This document shows, one piece after another, positions 52,401 to 63,990 of a stretch of DNA of 64,000 bases. The first letter of the stretch is position 1. Every line of letters starts with the position of its first letter. This DNA is from Acanthaster planci (taxonomy: Eukaryota; Echinodermata; Asteroidea; Valvatida; Acanthasteridae). Location: the NCBI RefSeq assembly GCF_001949145.1, contig NW_019091425.1, positions 282,575 to 346,574 on the forward strand, read 5' to 3'. The notes under the pieces were generated by a model. It worked only from the letters and a program-made list of their open reading frames with translations, did no database searches and was not told where the DNA came from. Both the position numbers and the translations under genes were made by a program.

Positions 52401-55400
52401 CCTAAGCTCATTTGTGGATGTATATCACTGCTTATTACAGGGGGAGCACTGGGTATAAGTGGTTTTGATTCCTGACTATCAGCTACCACCACTGTGTTGC
52501 AATCCTTTGAATCATGTGTTCCATTAATCAGTGAAGGTGGTGCATAATTTCCAGCTGGTCTGGTTTCTTGATTTTCAGCAACCATCACAGAGTTTGTCTC
52601 ACCTGGAAGTTCATCACAGGTAAATGAGGGTTGTGCATCGGGTTTAATTTCTTGACTCTCAGTTATCGCAGGGATGGAATCTACAATTTGATGACTGCCA
52701 GTGCTCCCTGAACGTGGTGTAGGTGGTAACTTTGGCATAATTTCCAAACTTTCTGTAATTGCCGCAGAGTTGGAATCTTTGTCTGTGCCACTGTGCATCG
52801 AGGGTGGTACAGAAGGTGTACTTTGTCTGGTTTCCTCACTTTCAGTAACCATCACAGGTTTAGAATATTCATCTGGAAGCACATTATCGGGCACTGAGGA
52901 CAGTGTATCAGGTACACTTTGTCTGGTTTCCTCACTTTCAGCAATAATCATGGTACAGGTATCCTCACCTGGATGTGCTTCACTGTTCATTGAAGATGAC
53001 ACGTCAAGTACATTTACACTGGTTTCTTGACTTTCAGCTGCCAGCACAGAAGTGGAATCCTCACATGGGTGCTTATCACTAGTCACAAAGGGTGTTAAAT
53101 CAGGCATGCTTAGTGATGTTTCCTGACTTTCTGCAACCATCACAGAGCAGGCATCCTGCACAAGATGTGCTTCATTGCTCAATGAGGGGAGTTCATCAGG
53201 TATAGCTTTGGTTTCATGACATCCAATGACCATCAATGTGTAACAATCTTTACCAAGCTCATGATCTTGCTGGTTCTCTGTCAACATTTCACCTTCACGT
53301 ATGTGCAAGTTCCCGTCATCATCTAATGGGCTTTCAATGGCACTGACATCTCCATGATCTGCTACACTTGATCCAACATCATTACCAGTCTGTTTCATTG
53401 TTGTAGCAACGTCTTCAGGAAGTACTGGGTGGGCCCCCAATGTTTTTCTGCACTGGTCTTTCTGTGGCCTCAACATGCCCCTTATTGAATGAGGGGCTTG
53501 CTGAACATTCTTCAGTTGAAATTAGTCCACTTCCTTTGTCTTTCTTTTGTGTCACAGTATTAGACGTGTCATCCACAGTGTTTTGACAAGAGGCATCAGT
53601 AGAGAGCTCCTTTCCAGATTGATCATCTGTCTGTAGATGGGCTTCATTAGTCTCAGATGCCTGCTCATCGGGAGCAATTCTGCTTCCTTCAGGGCTCACT
53701 CTCACCATGACTGAACTGGAGTTCTCATAAACTGTGGTTTGGGTTTGAGTTTTCAGATCTCTGTCTTGTTTCTTTACTTGGCAATCCTCCAAGAGCACTA
53801 TTGATGGTGCTTTTGGCTGTGTCTCAACATTAGGCATGATGCCATCCCAAATGGAGGAGTTTGCAGATAGTTTCTTGCTCTGCGAGAGTATTTTGAGACC
53901 TTCAGATCCTGCAGAAGACTTGTTTGAACCTGTCACCTGATTTGCAGCAGTCATTAGTACATCTACATCCTCGCAAACTTTTGAATCTGAGCAGAGTGGT
54001 ACGGACTGTTCCTCAGCTGCTTCACCTTGATTCAAAGCGAGTATTTTTTCCTTCATCTCAGCACTTGCTCCTTTGCAAACAGCGGAGCTCATAACAGGAT
54101 CTGTGTTTTGTTTTTCAGTTGGTTTGGCACTGCTATGTGGGGATTGTTCATCAGCTGCAGTCTCTTTCAATATCTGACTTGTATCCTCTACTGCTGGACC
54201 TGAATCTTCAGTGGTTACACAGTTCTCATTTTCTTCACTGACCTTTTTATCTGTAAGTATTTCACTGGTGTCTGAGCCAAGTTTGTCAATTGGTGGGGGT
54301 TGCTCATCGGCTGAACTTGGCGATGGTGACCAACTCATATCTATCCCACCACCTGAATCATCACTTACATCACCATCACTCTGCTTTTGCATCAGCACTT
54401 GGCCACTATCTGAACCTCTGGTTTTGTTTGAAGGACTGCCTGGGGATGTCCTGTGGCTTGGGCCAGCCATGTTCGTATGCACAGCCATGTGTCTTGCAAA
54501 CTGCTGACTTGATTGGAAATAACTACGACAGTTCCTGCAGAAGTACTTGTACAGGCCCTCTCTCCTTGGTCTGGTGGACCTTCTCAGTGTACTGCTTCCT
54601 GGCGCCGCTGTATCTGACACTCCCTCCTTGTTATTCAGATTGCAAGCCCGCTGTGCGAGGGTCCTTTTCTTTGCCGGGTCTGAATCTTCATTGGCTAAGG
54701 TGTGTCTGACAAGCAACCTCTTTGGTGAGGCATGCTTCTTCTTGTGAAGTCGCAGTTCCCAATCAGAGCAGCATACTTTGTCACAGGTGTTGCACACAAG
54801 TGACTTCTTGGAAGCACCACCTGCTTCCACAAGGGAGACTGGCGGTTTATCTGCTCCTTTATGGAATTTGGCATGCCAAACCATGTGACTTCTAAGCTGC
54901 CTGTGTGAGCGAAATGCTCTGCCACAAACAGAACAAGCATGCTGGGCCTGCATGTCTGGACTGGTCAAGACGTTTCCAGTTGTCTGACTGGACTCATCAG
55001 CAACCTCTGTACTGTGCTTCTTCAAATGAAACCTCAAATTCACTTCTCTGGCAAATGACTTTTTACAGTACACACAGACATACAGGGTCTTCCTTTGAAT
55101 ACCTCCGGAGGCTCTTGAAGACATGCTGGACCCTGTCTCTTCTGTCTTCTTCTGAGCGTGAGTGCTCCTGTGATCCCATAGTTTACGCTCTGTAGGGAAG
55201 CTCCAGTGGCAGATGTCACAAGTCAGTGACATCAACTTAACAGTCTCAAGAAAAGGGGTGTCCAGGGACTTCATTGGTGGTGACTTCACTGGTGGTTGGG
55301 TGGTCTGATGTGGCCTGTTGTGGCATTCCATGTGGATCTCCATCTGGTCCAGCTTGGGGAAGGTCTCACTACAGACGCCACATTTATATTCCACGTCAAG

Positions 55401-57571
55401 AGGCTCAACTGTAGGGGCTCGCTCAACACTAGGTGGGTCAGCTGGGGAGGAGGCAACAGCAACAGGGGGAGGGGGTGCATACTTGTTGGCCCGGCGCCTC
55501 CTGACATGACTTCCCATGTGACCTTGCATCTGAGGCAATCTAGGGAAGGTTTTGTGGCATATACCACAGAGATATTCGTGGTCTTCGTCAATCTGCTTGT
55601 CCCCTACGGAGATCACTTTGTCCAAGCCGGTTGAGGTGTCCACTCTTTGGGCAAGCCTCCGACACAGACTGTCCAGGGTCTGAAAAAGAGGGGGAGTCAT
55701 CCTTTTTCCTTTGTCTGCTTCATCTGGTTGTTTAGAACTAATCCCATCTGGAGTTGACACCAGAGTGATTGTGCTGGGTCCTGGAGTCCCAGCATCTATG
55801 TAAAATGCCTGATCATCAGCTTCTGGGATAAGTGGCTCCACTTTACCTTGAGGGGCTCTGTCATTTAGACTTGGTTTGTGGCCCCAGCCGATGTCCTCAC
55901 AGGAATCAGGGTTAGTTACTGGCCATGGCTTGATAGCAAAGCTGTGAGTCTTTGGGACTTCCATGCTAGCTACCACCTTTCCCGACTCATTCATGACTTC
56001 AAACCTCTTCCTCTTGTTGACTTGGTCTGTGCTGACAAACAATTCTTTGGCCACACGCATCCATTTGTGGTGGGCATAGTAGTCCATAAAGCTCTGGAAC
56101 TGCCGAGGACACAGTCTACAGAACCACATAGAGTTGTCACTGGTTTGTTGGCTCCTGGACCTGATGAAATACTGGTGGTGAGCACAAAGTCCCCTTGCAG
56201 TGTGGAAGCTCAGTGGGCAGAGCCGACAGACAAAACTCAGTTTCGGGATGCCCATGCTGTTAAAGCGTATAATACCTTGCTCCATGTCGGAGAGACCATC
56301 GGGTAGAGTCAATACACCAGTAATGTTTACACACAATGGCTGGCTCATGCAGCTCAGGTATTGACTATTCAGATTCAGAAGCTTCTGCAGGCACCCCTGA
56401 ATCTGATGCTGTACTTTAAGGTGCTGCAGCATGGTGTAGGGATCAGAGACCACATGTGAACATTTGCGGCATGTGATGGAGTAGCTGTTTGGATCGTTGG
56501 CCTGCAAAGTCACATCTAGGATCTCTTTGTGTTGCAGCAACAGTGCAACAGGGCAACAAATGACTGTAACGTCCTTCTCCTCCAGTTTGACCTTGATGTA
56601 GATTGGCGAGTTTTTCACAGGATTTGAAAGTGAATTACTGCTTGGAATACTAGCACCCTGGCCATCTTTACTGATCCCATTGTTCATACCAGAGATGTCT
56701 AGCTCTGCTAGGCTGCTGTTTTCACCGACGGGACTGATCACTTTAATTGTGGAGAACTTTGATACATCGGAGACAGCCTTCAGTGGTTGGCTGGCTGGTA
56801 GAACCTTTGGTTGAGATGCTTGCCTTGATGAACCCTTCACCTGTAGATCAGAATCTTCCTTGGAGTTCTGGCCATCCCCTGACATACTTCCACCAGCACC
56901 TCCTTGCTGATCTACTCCAATCCCAATGTACTCCTTGCCTGAATCTTTCTTGCTTGCAGCATTCTCTGTTTTCGAACCACCTTGTTGACACTCTTTGTCA
57001 ATTTTCCTCAGACCCAAATGACCTAAGAAGCGCTCATCCAAGGTCTTGGTAATCTGCTGACTGGTGACTGGTGGAACTGATTTGACTGGATCTTTTTCTT
57101 GGAGATTTGCCACTTCTGCATCCACAATGTTTGAGGTTGAGAGATTCAAACAGGAAGAGGACTTACTGTCTCCTCCCCTGTCAATGGTTTCCTCATTACA
57201 GCTTACGGTTGAGCTTGACATCTTCTCACATTTTGCTTCACTGGTTCGACTGACCAACTCATTCCTCTGGGTAATGCTACACTGACTCTTGCTCCCGATG
57301 GATGTATTTGCATAAGCACAAGTTTATCAGGCTGGCCTCCTTGTCTTATCAGTACAGCTGGAACAGGTTTCTCCTTTGAAGTGCTTGTCACCAAAGTGCC
57401 AAAAGCACCACTAACAGATGCCGGTGTATGCTTGGTGCCTTGACCAACAATGTATCTGCTCAAGGGTACTATGTGCGTCTGATGAGAACCAGGCATTTTC
57501 TGAGTGTCAATGCCCAACTGAGGGTTTGTGTCATGTTTGGATTGCTGTCTGAGCAGAGTATTTGTGGTGAT
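46493..57571 (-). CDS. Giant multi-C2H2 zinc-finger protein (two frame changes in this assembly)
   Basis: Probably a nuclear DNA-binding regulator; the exact family member is not identified. One exon runs from the acceptor TTTGCCCTACAG (exon starts at 57571) to TAA at 46493-46495, about 3,690 codons. The first in-frame ATG in this exon is at 57496, but the start may lie in an upstream exon. Three open frames cover it: 57571 to about 57205-57323; then 57323-57206 to 53415; then about 53521-53418 to 46493. The first and third share a frame and the middle one differs, so the two shifts cancel. The middle part has about 10 C2H2 fingers (roughly 54478-56490) and the last part about 26 (46520-51270), mostly CX2C-X12-HX3-5H. 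Between lies about 1,000 residues of acidic, Ser/Thr-rich linker with a 32-residue tandem repeat. The last finger ends 10 residues before the stop (HELRHMAEWPQY). Confidence 0.85.
52427..53245 (-). repeat. Coding tandem repeat, about 32-residue unit x9
   Basis: In the linker of the C2H2 protein a core VMVAESQETR recurs as CHET, ESQET, ESQET, ESEET, ESEET, ESLEI, ESQEI, ENQET and DSQES. Spacings are about 31, 32, 32, 32, 30, 31, 28 and 32 residues. Each core is followed by a Pro/Ser-rich segment and an acidic or His-Pro segment (for example SEAHPGEDT). The DNA period is about 96 bases with strong divergence, so this is an old expansion of a disordered region. Confidence 0.9.
53418..53521 (-). 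other. Frame-change window 2 in the C2H2 gene
   Basis: The upstream frame stays open to TGA at 53415-53417, and the downstream frame is open from 53521. Continuity requires skipping one base (one extra base, or two missing). The window contains AAAAA and GGGGG runs (CAGAAAAACATTGGGGGCCC), typical sites for indel errors. Confidence 0.85.
57206..57323 (-). other. Frame-change window 1 in the C2H2 gene
   Basis: The 5' frame (…LVLMQIHPSGARVSVALPR) stays open to TAA at 57203-57205, while the next frame opens at 57323. Continuity requires one missing base or two extra. Both frames look protein-like on either side, and no ordinary intron fits. Confidence 0.8.
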
Positions 57572-59267
57572 CTGTAGGGCAAAAGCAAAAGAAAACAGCA
57601 ATCAAAAATTATTTCAAATTCATCTTCTAGATGTGAAAAACCAACTGTAAATGTAACTGATAGATTAATCCAGTTAGCACCACCCACTGTGTGCTGGGAT
57701 AGTTAATGCATACTCCTCATCGATGCCACAAAGCATATTGTAGTCATGTGCATCATGACTATGACAGATTAAAAAGAATATAAGGTAGGGACTTAAAAGG
57801 TCAATCTACTGAGAACCAACAGTCTTGTAGCATATTATATGTTGTTAGATCTACATGAACTAATGTAAGCAATTTTTTTTCAAAAAGAAAAAGGAAAGAC
57901 CTTTTTTTTGTAAAATCATATTTGCCGATTCAGAGTTCCATGTCCTTATACCATTGGAGTTGAGAATCCTTGTGAAAAACATGCTTTGGGTGCTACTTTT
58001 ACAATTTGAAAAAACCACATGAATAAAGCATCTCAAACATCACGATTCATTAGATTATTTTTTGCATATACGACAGTGTTGCTGGAACTATATTAGCTTG
58101 GAATAACCAGCACTAGGCTCATACCATGAGACTCCCCATTTTTACTACTTCCCATGTCATAAGCACAGTGCTGGCTACTCCAAATCGATACTCTGGGCGT
58201 GACATCAAAATTATTTTTATTGGCGCCCAGCGGTCCCCCGGATATAGATACACTGCCGCGTCCTGCAGTCCGATAAAGTGCGGCGCCATGCAGAGCGGGA
58301 GGAAAACATGCATAACGATGGTTTACGGCTGAATGCATTTCATGACACACATAGCCTACAACGGGATGCTGCCACTGATTTGCCTCGCTGGAGAAAAATT
58401 CTGCACAAAATGTTCTACATGTATTTACAGCAACCAAAAAAGGTCTAGGTCTCCCACCTTTTTGGAAAAGAATCGTCACGGTCACCAAAGTTGTTGGGGG
58501 ACATGTTGTCTAAACCTGCAAGTCCTTGCATGCTTACCTTTAGGAATCTATTATAATGCAGGCCTAGCCTGTACGTACCGTAATTTTGGAATGTAAACGG
58601 CGGCTTACACTTTAATTCTCAGACTTAAAAAGTCCCTGCTGCCTATATTCCGGGCGGCTTAAAAGACAACATTTAAACAATCATATCAGTCACTAGACGC
58701 TGCCCTGCGCCGCGCCATGCCATGCCGTGTCCGGACCACCAGCCGGTCGGTCACGCCTGCAAGCAAGGTTTTAATAATCTTCTTTGTGCTATGCAACTTT
58801 CTCGGCACCCGATGCCAGGTTAGTCACTAATCTTCGTAGCAGGTCTTACGGTTTAGGAGGGAAGCATCCCAATTTACATAACAATAGAGTTGGGGTACAA
58901 TAGGCAGTTTTTAATGAGCTTCAGCCTGACATTTTGTGTCACATGGTGCCGCATCCACTGGGTAGATCAGAGAGGGAGAAGAACTGCCCAGCGCTCTGCG
59001 GCAGGACCACAATGCATAATGTGGATATCTTGCCTTATCAGGTTTATAGCACACCAAGAGATATCTGTTATTTAAGAGGCTTCCTGCACTGGCACTGGAC
59101 AAAAGATTCTGTGATTAGGATCTACATTCTTAAGTCCAGTGCTTCAGACTAGCTCAGATGTATGTCAATGTCTGAAATGGAAACAATTATAGACTGATCT
59201 GCACCTTGATCTCACACATGCTTCTCTGAACAGTGTACATCGCACACGTGTACATGTATGTACATGC

Positions 59268-62200
59268 ATATGGGTCACTCCATGAAGTTGGATAACAAAG
59301 TATGACATCTGTCATTTTCCCCCCAAGTTTTAACACATTTTGTTTCTCATAACTAGTAATACTTTTGCAATAACTAAGGCGGACAAGGAAATACTCAGGT
59401 ATTATGCCACATTTAGCAGGTAATGGATGCGACACGGAAACCATACAGAGTTTCAGCGCACAGCGAAGATTCTCCGAGTTGCAATATGTAATGAAGATTC
59501 ATTTGGTATGTTCTAAAGAATGGCAAGTATTCTACCAAAAATAAAACAATAAGGAAGGGAATACACCACAAGAACGAATGTCAGGGTAGGTACATGAACT
59601 CGTTTTGGGAGACTTTCCAGACCAGGTACCGTGCAGTTGGGCTGAGCATTTTCCCGTATTTGGTCAGCATGGTAGGGTTCGAACGAAGTGTAATCTTTGA
59701 GGCCATATATGGCCGCCTGGATGGCAATATTTGTGTTGATCTTTACCACATTTATGCATGATTGTAGTCAAAATACACTGAAAATATCATGTGAGATTTC
59801 ACAGAATACAATGCAAAAAATTTGGCACCTTTATTTATGACTTCCCGGCCAGAATGTTGCCCAAGTCCCGTCCCTGCACGGGGCGTGAACAGGGAACCCG
59901 CAGCCTGCACACACCACGTTGTGCTCGCTAGCACGGTTCCTCACGGCGCAGAATCGCTCCTCTGTTAATCCTTGAGAGATATGTGGAACTAGATGTATTA
60001 GCAACGAAACTATACCATTTTTTACATGTGGGAGCATGTACCATATTTTCTTCTTTTTAGGTTTAGATAATATCATACCAGCATGGAAGTATGCAAACTG
60101 GAGTGAGTGCTTAATGATAGATGGCTAACATTGTCAGTTTGAAAATGTGCTCACAACCTGTTTATGTATGAGTTTAATTTATGGCTCCTCCACGGGCATC
60201 ACGGTACCACCCCTATTATTACATAATGGTAACAGACTAACGGTCATTGCAATAGTTAACAAGATCTGGATGTAACTTGTAAATCGTCCGGATTTTTTTC
60301 GATCAATTGTAAATTGCAAATAATAAAAAATTACCAAGAATGAGCACATACACGAGTTGTAATTTTTAAGGATTCATTCTTTCTACGATCTTGTACTTCG
60401 AACTCAATGATACCGGTCTCTAATGGCCGAAATCACTTTCAATAAACTTAGGGTGGCGTAACTGCGCCACAGATGTAACATGTGGAAACTCTGTGTTTGG
60501 CAAGCGGGTAAATACATGCCTGACAACATCTGCCACGTGATATTTTGTTTGGCGAATTCTAGAAAAAGCCGTTGAAGCATGGAAGAATCCATTTCCAACG
60601 AGGGGAGCACACTTCAGCTTTACGGAACACCAAGGGTTGTGGGCGCAAAAGAATGGCTGCGGAAACCAAGCTTGGCATTCTGACAAGAACAAATTATTTC
60701 TTTTGAACTGAAATACAGCAGCAAACGCCGAGTTGAGAAAAAGTCCATCTGGGTTGTAGTTTTCAAACCACGATAGTGTAGTTAACAAATATTTTCAGGT
60801 CCAAAAAACGAACTCCTGTTACGGATGTAATGCGACTATTTATGTATGGAAACCACGTTACGTCCGTACCCTCGAACAAAACAGGGGGGTAGTTAACATA
60901 AACTATGCAATGAACTGTGGAAGGTCGATATAGATACGAATATGTGTAAAAAATATGACAATGTTTACATTTACTTTCAACTCACTTTCTTCGTTTCTTA
61001 AATGCCCATTTATTTTGCCACAAAAAATGGNNNNNNNNNNNNNNNNNNNNNNNNNNNNNNNNNNNNNNNNNNNNNNNNNNNNNNNNNNNNNNNNNNNNNN
61101 NNNNNNNNNNNNNNNNNNNNNNNNNNNNNNNNNNNNNNNNNNNNNNNNNNNNNNNNNNNNNNNNNNNNNNNNNNNNNNNNNNNNNNNNNNNNNNNNNNNN
61201 NNNNNNNNNNNNNNNNNNNNNNNNNNNNNNNNNNNNNNNNNNNNNNNNNNNNNNNNNNNNNNNNNNNNNNNNNNNNNNNNNNNNNNNNNNNNNNNNNNNN
61301 NNNNNNNNNNNNNNNNNNNNNNNNNNNNNNNNNNNNNNNNNNNNNNNNNNNNNNNNNNNNNNNNNNNNNNNNNNNNNNNNNNNNNNNNNNNNNNNNNNNN
61401 NNNNNNNNNNNNNNNNNNNNNNNNNNNNNNNNNNNNNNNNNNNNNNNNNNNNNNNNNNNNNNNNNNNNNNNNNNNNNNNNNNNNNNNNNNNNNNNNNNNN
61501 NNNNNNNNNNNNNNNNNNNNNNNNNNNNNNNNNNNNNNNNNNNNNNNNNNNNNNNNNNNNNNNNNNNNNNNNNNNNNNNTGTTTTGGATGTCAAATTTCA
61601 ATGATAAACTGGCTAGTAGTCCACCGTACATTGTATGTGTTTACCTGCTACAAACTTTTTCCCAAATGTAAGCTTTGAATTTTAAACTCACGGGATCAAC
61701 TGGAGTGACGACGACAATGCTTTTCTTGTTGGTTCTAATGAATAATGCTTGGTCAGTTTTAAGCAATTCCCGATTGCACGAGAACTTTTTCACAAATAAA
61801 CAGTAACCGGTGCATAAACGTCGCTAGCGTTAGCGCCCAGCTTCCTTTCATTTCAGTACGATATTTGCCGTTCAGTTTGCTCCTAATATTGTCACAATCA
61901 GAGCGATTTTTTTAGGTAGGTTTTCCAGCTCAAAGGTCGAAAACTGATGGGAAAAATCCCTACCTCACATCGAATTTATATTCACACGAGTTTGACCACA
62001 CTGAGCTTGAGTGTGAATGGAAGAATCGCTGCTGTGGAGGCCGTCTTGACTACAATTTGGATAGCAGACCGGCAAGGTCAAACCCCATGTGTGTAGCGTG
62101 TGCATTTTTATACTCAGCAGATCGGATTGCAGTGTTGGCGTTCTCTGATATGCAAGGGTCAGCGTGTTTCGTGTTTGCGGTTAACTCCTTTCATGTCTCA

Positions 62201-62406
62201 TGTCTGTTTGACTTAATACATGCTGACACGCTAAGCATGTTTGGGTTTCGGATAAAATTCTGACCTGTGCCCTATCCCTCTCTGTGTTCTTTTTATGATG
62301 TAAATTTAACTGGCTAATTATTTGATAAGCCATGTGATTTGTTCCAAAGTCTTCAGACCGCAGGCAAATAACCAGGTGTTCCCCAACTTCATGGAATGAC
62401 CCATAT
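59268..62406. mobile_element. Possible 3.1-kb DNA transposon bounded by 24-bp inverted repeats
   Basis: ATATGGGTCACTCCATGAAG-TTGG at 59268-59291 is matched in inverse, 23 of 24 bases, at 62383-62406. The interior has no recognisable transposase; its only long frame (60420-60788, minus) matches nothing I know. The element contains 549 unknown bases. The pair could also be two separate short elements. Confidence 0.4.
61031..61579. other. Assembly gap (549 N)
   Basis: These bases are unknown. The gap lies inside the candidate TIR element and upstream of the C2H2 gene. Confidence 1.
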
Positions 62407-62967
62407 CAAAGACTGAAGGAAATGAGAATTAAGGCTTGATTAATCATCGACTCCAAATCTGCATGTCTGATTCACAAACATGGGGCATAGTCCAGGCACA
62501 TATTACATGTAATTCACTCTAAGATACTTTTTCAGTTAAAATGTTACAGGCTGAAATTCTTGATTTAACATGTACCTTTGAAAACTTTGTGTCTGGACTC
62601 AAATGATTCAATTGTGCAAAGCACTGGTGCTAGCACTAGGCACGAACATCTTGCGCTATTGCATGCTGTGCATTTACGTGTGGTCCTGCTGACATGTGCA
62701 GCCTTGTTTTCAAATGCAGAATTGCACCAATTGGCATTGAAATCGTCATGGAGGGATTCCTCTGATACTGCAGAGTTTGGGATTCTGGGAGAGCGATGTA
62801 CTGGATTACTCTGTTTACTAAAGCCTTCTTACGGGTCATCCACTGTCACCTTTTTCATGACCCGATTTTTTTCTTTGTACACTCAAGGAGGGGAAGAGGG
62901 GGTCAGGAAAAGGAGTATGCTTCGCACATCCATGAAAAAGATAACGAAAAATGGATGACCCCTTAGC

Positions 62968-63990
62968 TTACGTTCTTTCTATACAAACCTTGGCAGCAGA
63001 ATCAGAGGCTCCTTCCCTTACTTGCTCCTGGCATGATGATGCAATATTCATGGCTGGGTTCCGCTCTTCCTCAGCCTTCTCTGAGCTGCTCTTACTGGTC
63101 GCTCCATCTTGGGCGGCATCTTGGCCACTGGGCTTGCTCCTTCCCACTTCCATGTTGCTCTATTTAGGTGGAACAGAGGCTTGAATATTAACAAAATCCT
63201 GGGTTTGGCACAGGCTATGAATTGAGGTGAATGCTACGAAGAGCTCAGTTCCTTTTTCATTTTCTCGTTTCCAAGGGGTTGCAAAGACCAAGCGAAAGCT
63301 AAGGCATCACTTACACACAGCCTCTCAATTCTTGACCATGCTTTGTTGACGTGGTTGAAATAGTTCTGGGTTATGTACTGACTGCTATTAGTGTTAGTAT
63401 TTTGTGAGGAAATTTTGGCCTTAGTCCTCTCAAAATTCTCCCCCCTCTGCCGATTCCATTCAATGTCTGTAATTCAGTAAAAGCACGCCCACACAAATAA
63501 ATGATGCACACAATCAAAGTGCATAAATGTCCCACCAGAAAAAAAGAGATTTATATGAGATGCATAAAGATCTGAAAAATAAATATGCAAATAAATGTTT
63601 ATGTAAAGTATAACAAAGCCACTACTTTTTCCAGTATGTTTACAAGTACATTTTATTCAAACAAACCATTTCACAATTTCAACGTTATCCCATTGCTCTC
63701 TATAGACATAGGAAAATTGAAGAAGCTACGACGTCAGCATTTTAGCACAGGGCGGGGCGCGGCAGAGGACAGGATGGTGTGTATTTGTAACAGCAACATT
63801 TCATGCCTTTACATCAAATCCACCAAGATGGTCTTCCTCCAAAACTAGTTCTCCGTCTGCATGTGTTATTTGACAGGAAAGGGTTGCTGTCACCATGGTA
63901 GCATCACTCACCTCGTCTCACAGCCAACTCGTACCGGTACAACCTCTGCTTGGACCAGAGTGGTGGTAACCATTGGTGACTCAGAACATC
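62968..63990 (-). CDS. Unidentified gene, 3' part (enters from the right edge)
   Basis: Two internal exons are well supported. Exon 63912-63990 has acceptor TTTTTGGCAG and donor GTGAGT, and reads DVLSHQWLPPLWSKQR then LYRYELAVRR, phase 1. Exon 63315-63466 has acceptor GAATTACAG and donor GTAAGT, and reads IEWNRQRGENFERTKAK… to NYFNHVNKAWSRIERLC, phase 0. Their phases match, forming Asp at the junction. A likely terminal exon is 63159-62968 (acceptor CCACCTAAATAG, stop TAA). It is rich in Ser, Glu and Lys (SNMEVGRSKPSGQDAAQDG…) and also fits phase 0. I do not recognise the protein. It is basic and tryptophan/arginine-rich with a hydrophilic tail. The third exon could instead be a 5' exon of the C2H2 gene: ATG at 63153 in a strong context, and a CAA|GTAAGG donor at 63022, phase 0. 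Confidence 0.6.
63160..63911 (-). other. Introns of the right-edge gene
   Basis: Outside the exon at 63315-63466, this stretch holds two short introns (63467-63911 and 63160-63314). Nothing else was recognised. Confidence 0.5.

Larger units (their letters stand above)
57572..62967. other. Upstream region of the C2H2 gene, with gap
   Basis: The intron ahead of the giant exon starts here, and the first exon or exons of that gene should lie within it, but none could be placed. A GC-rich patch lies at 58690-58760. TACCGTAATTTTGGAATGTAAACGGCGGCTTA at about 58577-58608, with GGGCGGCTTAAAAG further on, resembles a widespread repeat motif. A candidate 3.1-kb TIR element spans 59268-62406 and includes the second gap. 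Confidence 0.5.

Noticed and set aside
57267-57286. A 20-base GT...AG stretch that would restore the frame in the C2H2 gene
   Set aside because: Removing it does join the two frames, but a 20-base intron is far below any known animal spliceosomal intron. An indel is more likely.
60420-60788. 122-codon minus-strand open frame
   Set aside because: No family was recognised and no ATG-to-stop gene structure is supported; kept only as part of the possible TIR element.
63022-63153. MEVGRSK... as the first coding exon of the C2H2 gene
   Set aside because: The start context and phase 0 fit, but the same segment also fits as the terminal exon of the adjacent right-edge gene, only 155 bases from its previous exon. 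It is left as an alternative and not asserted.
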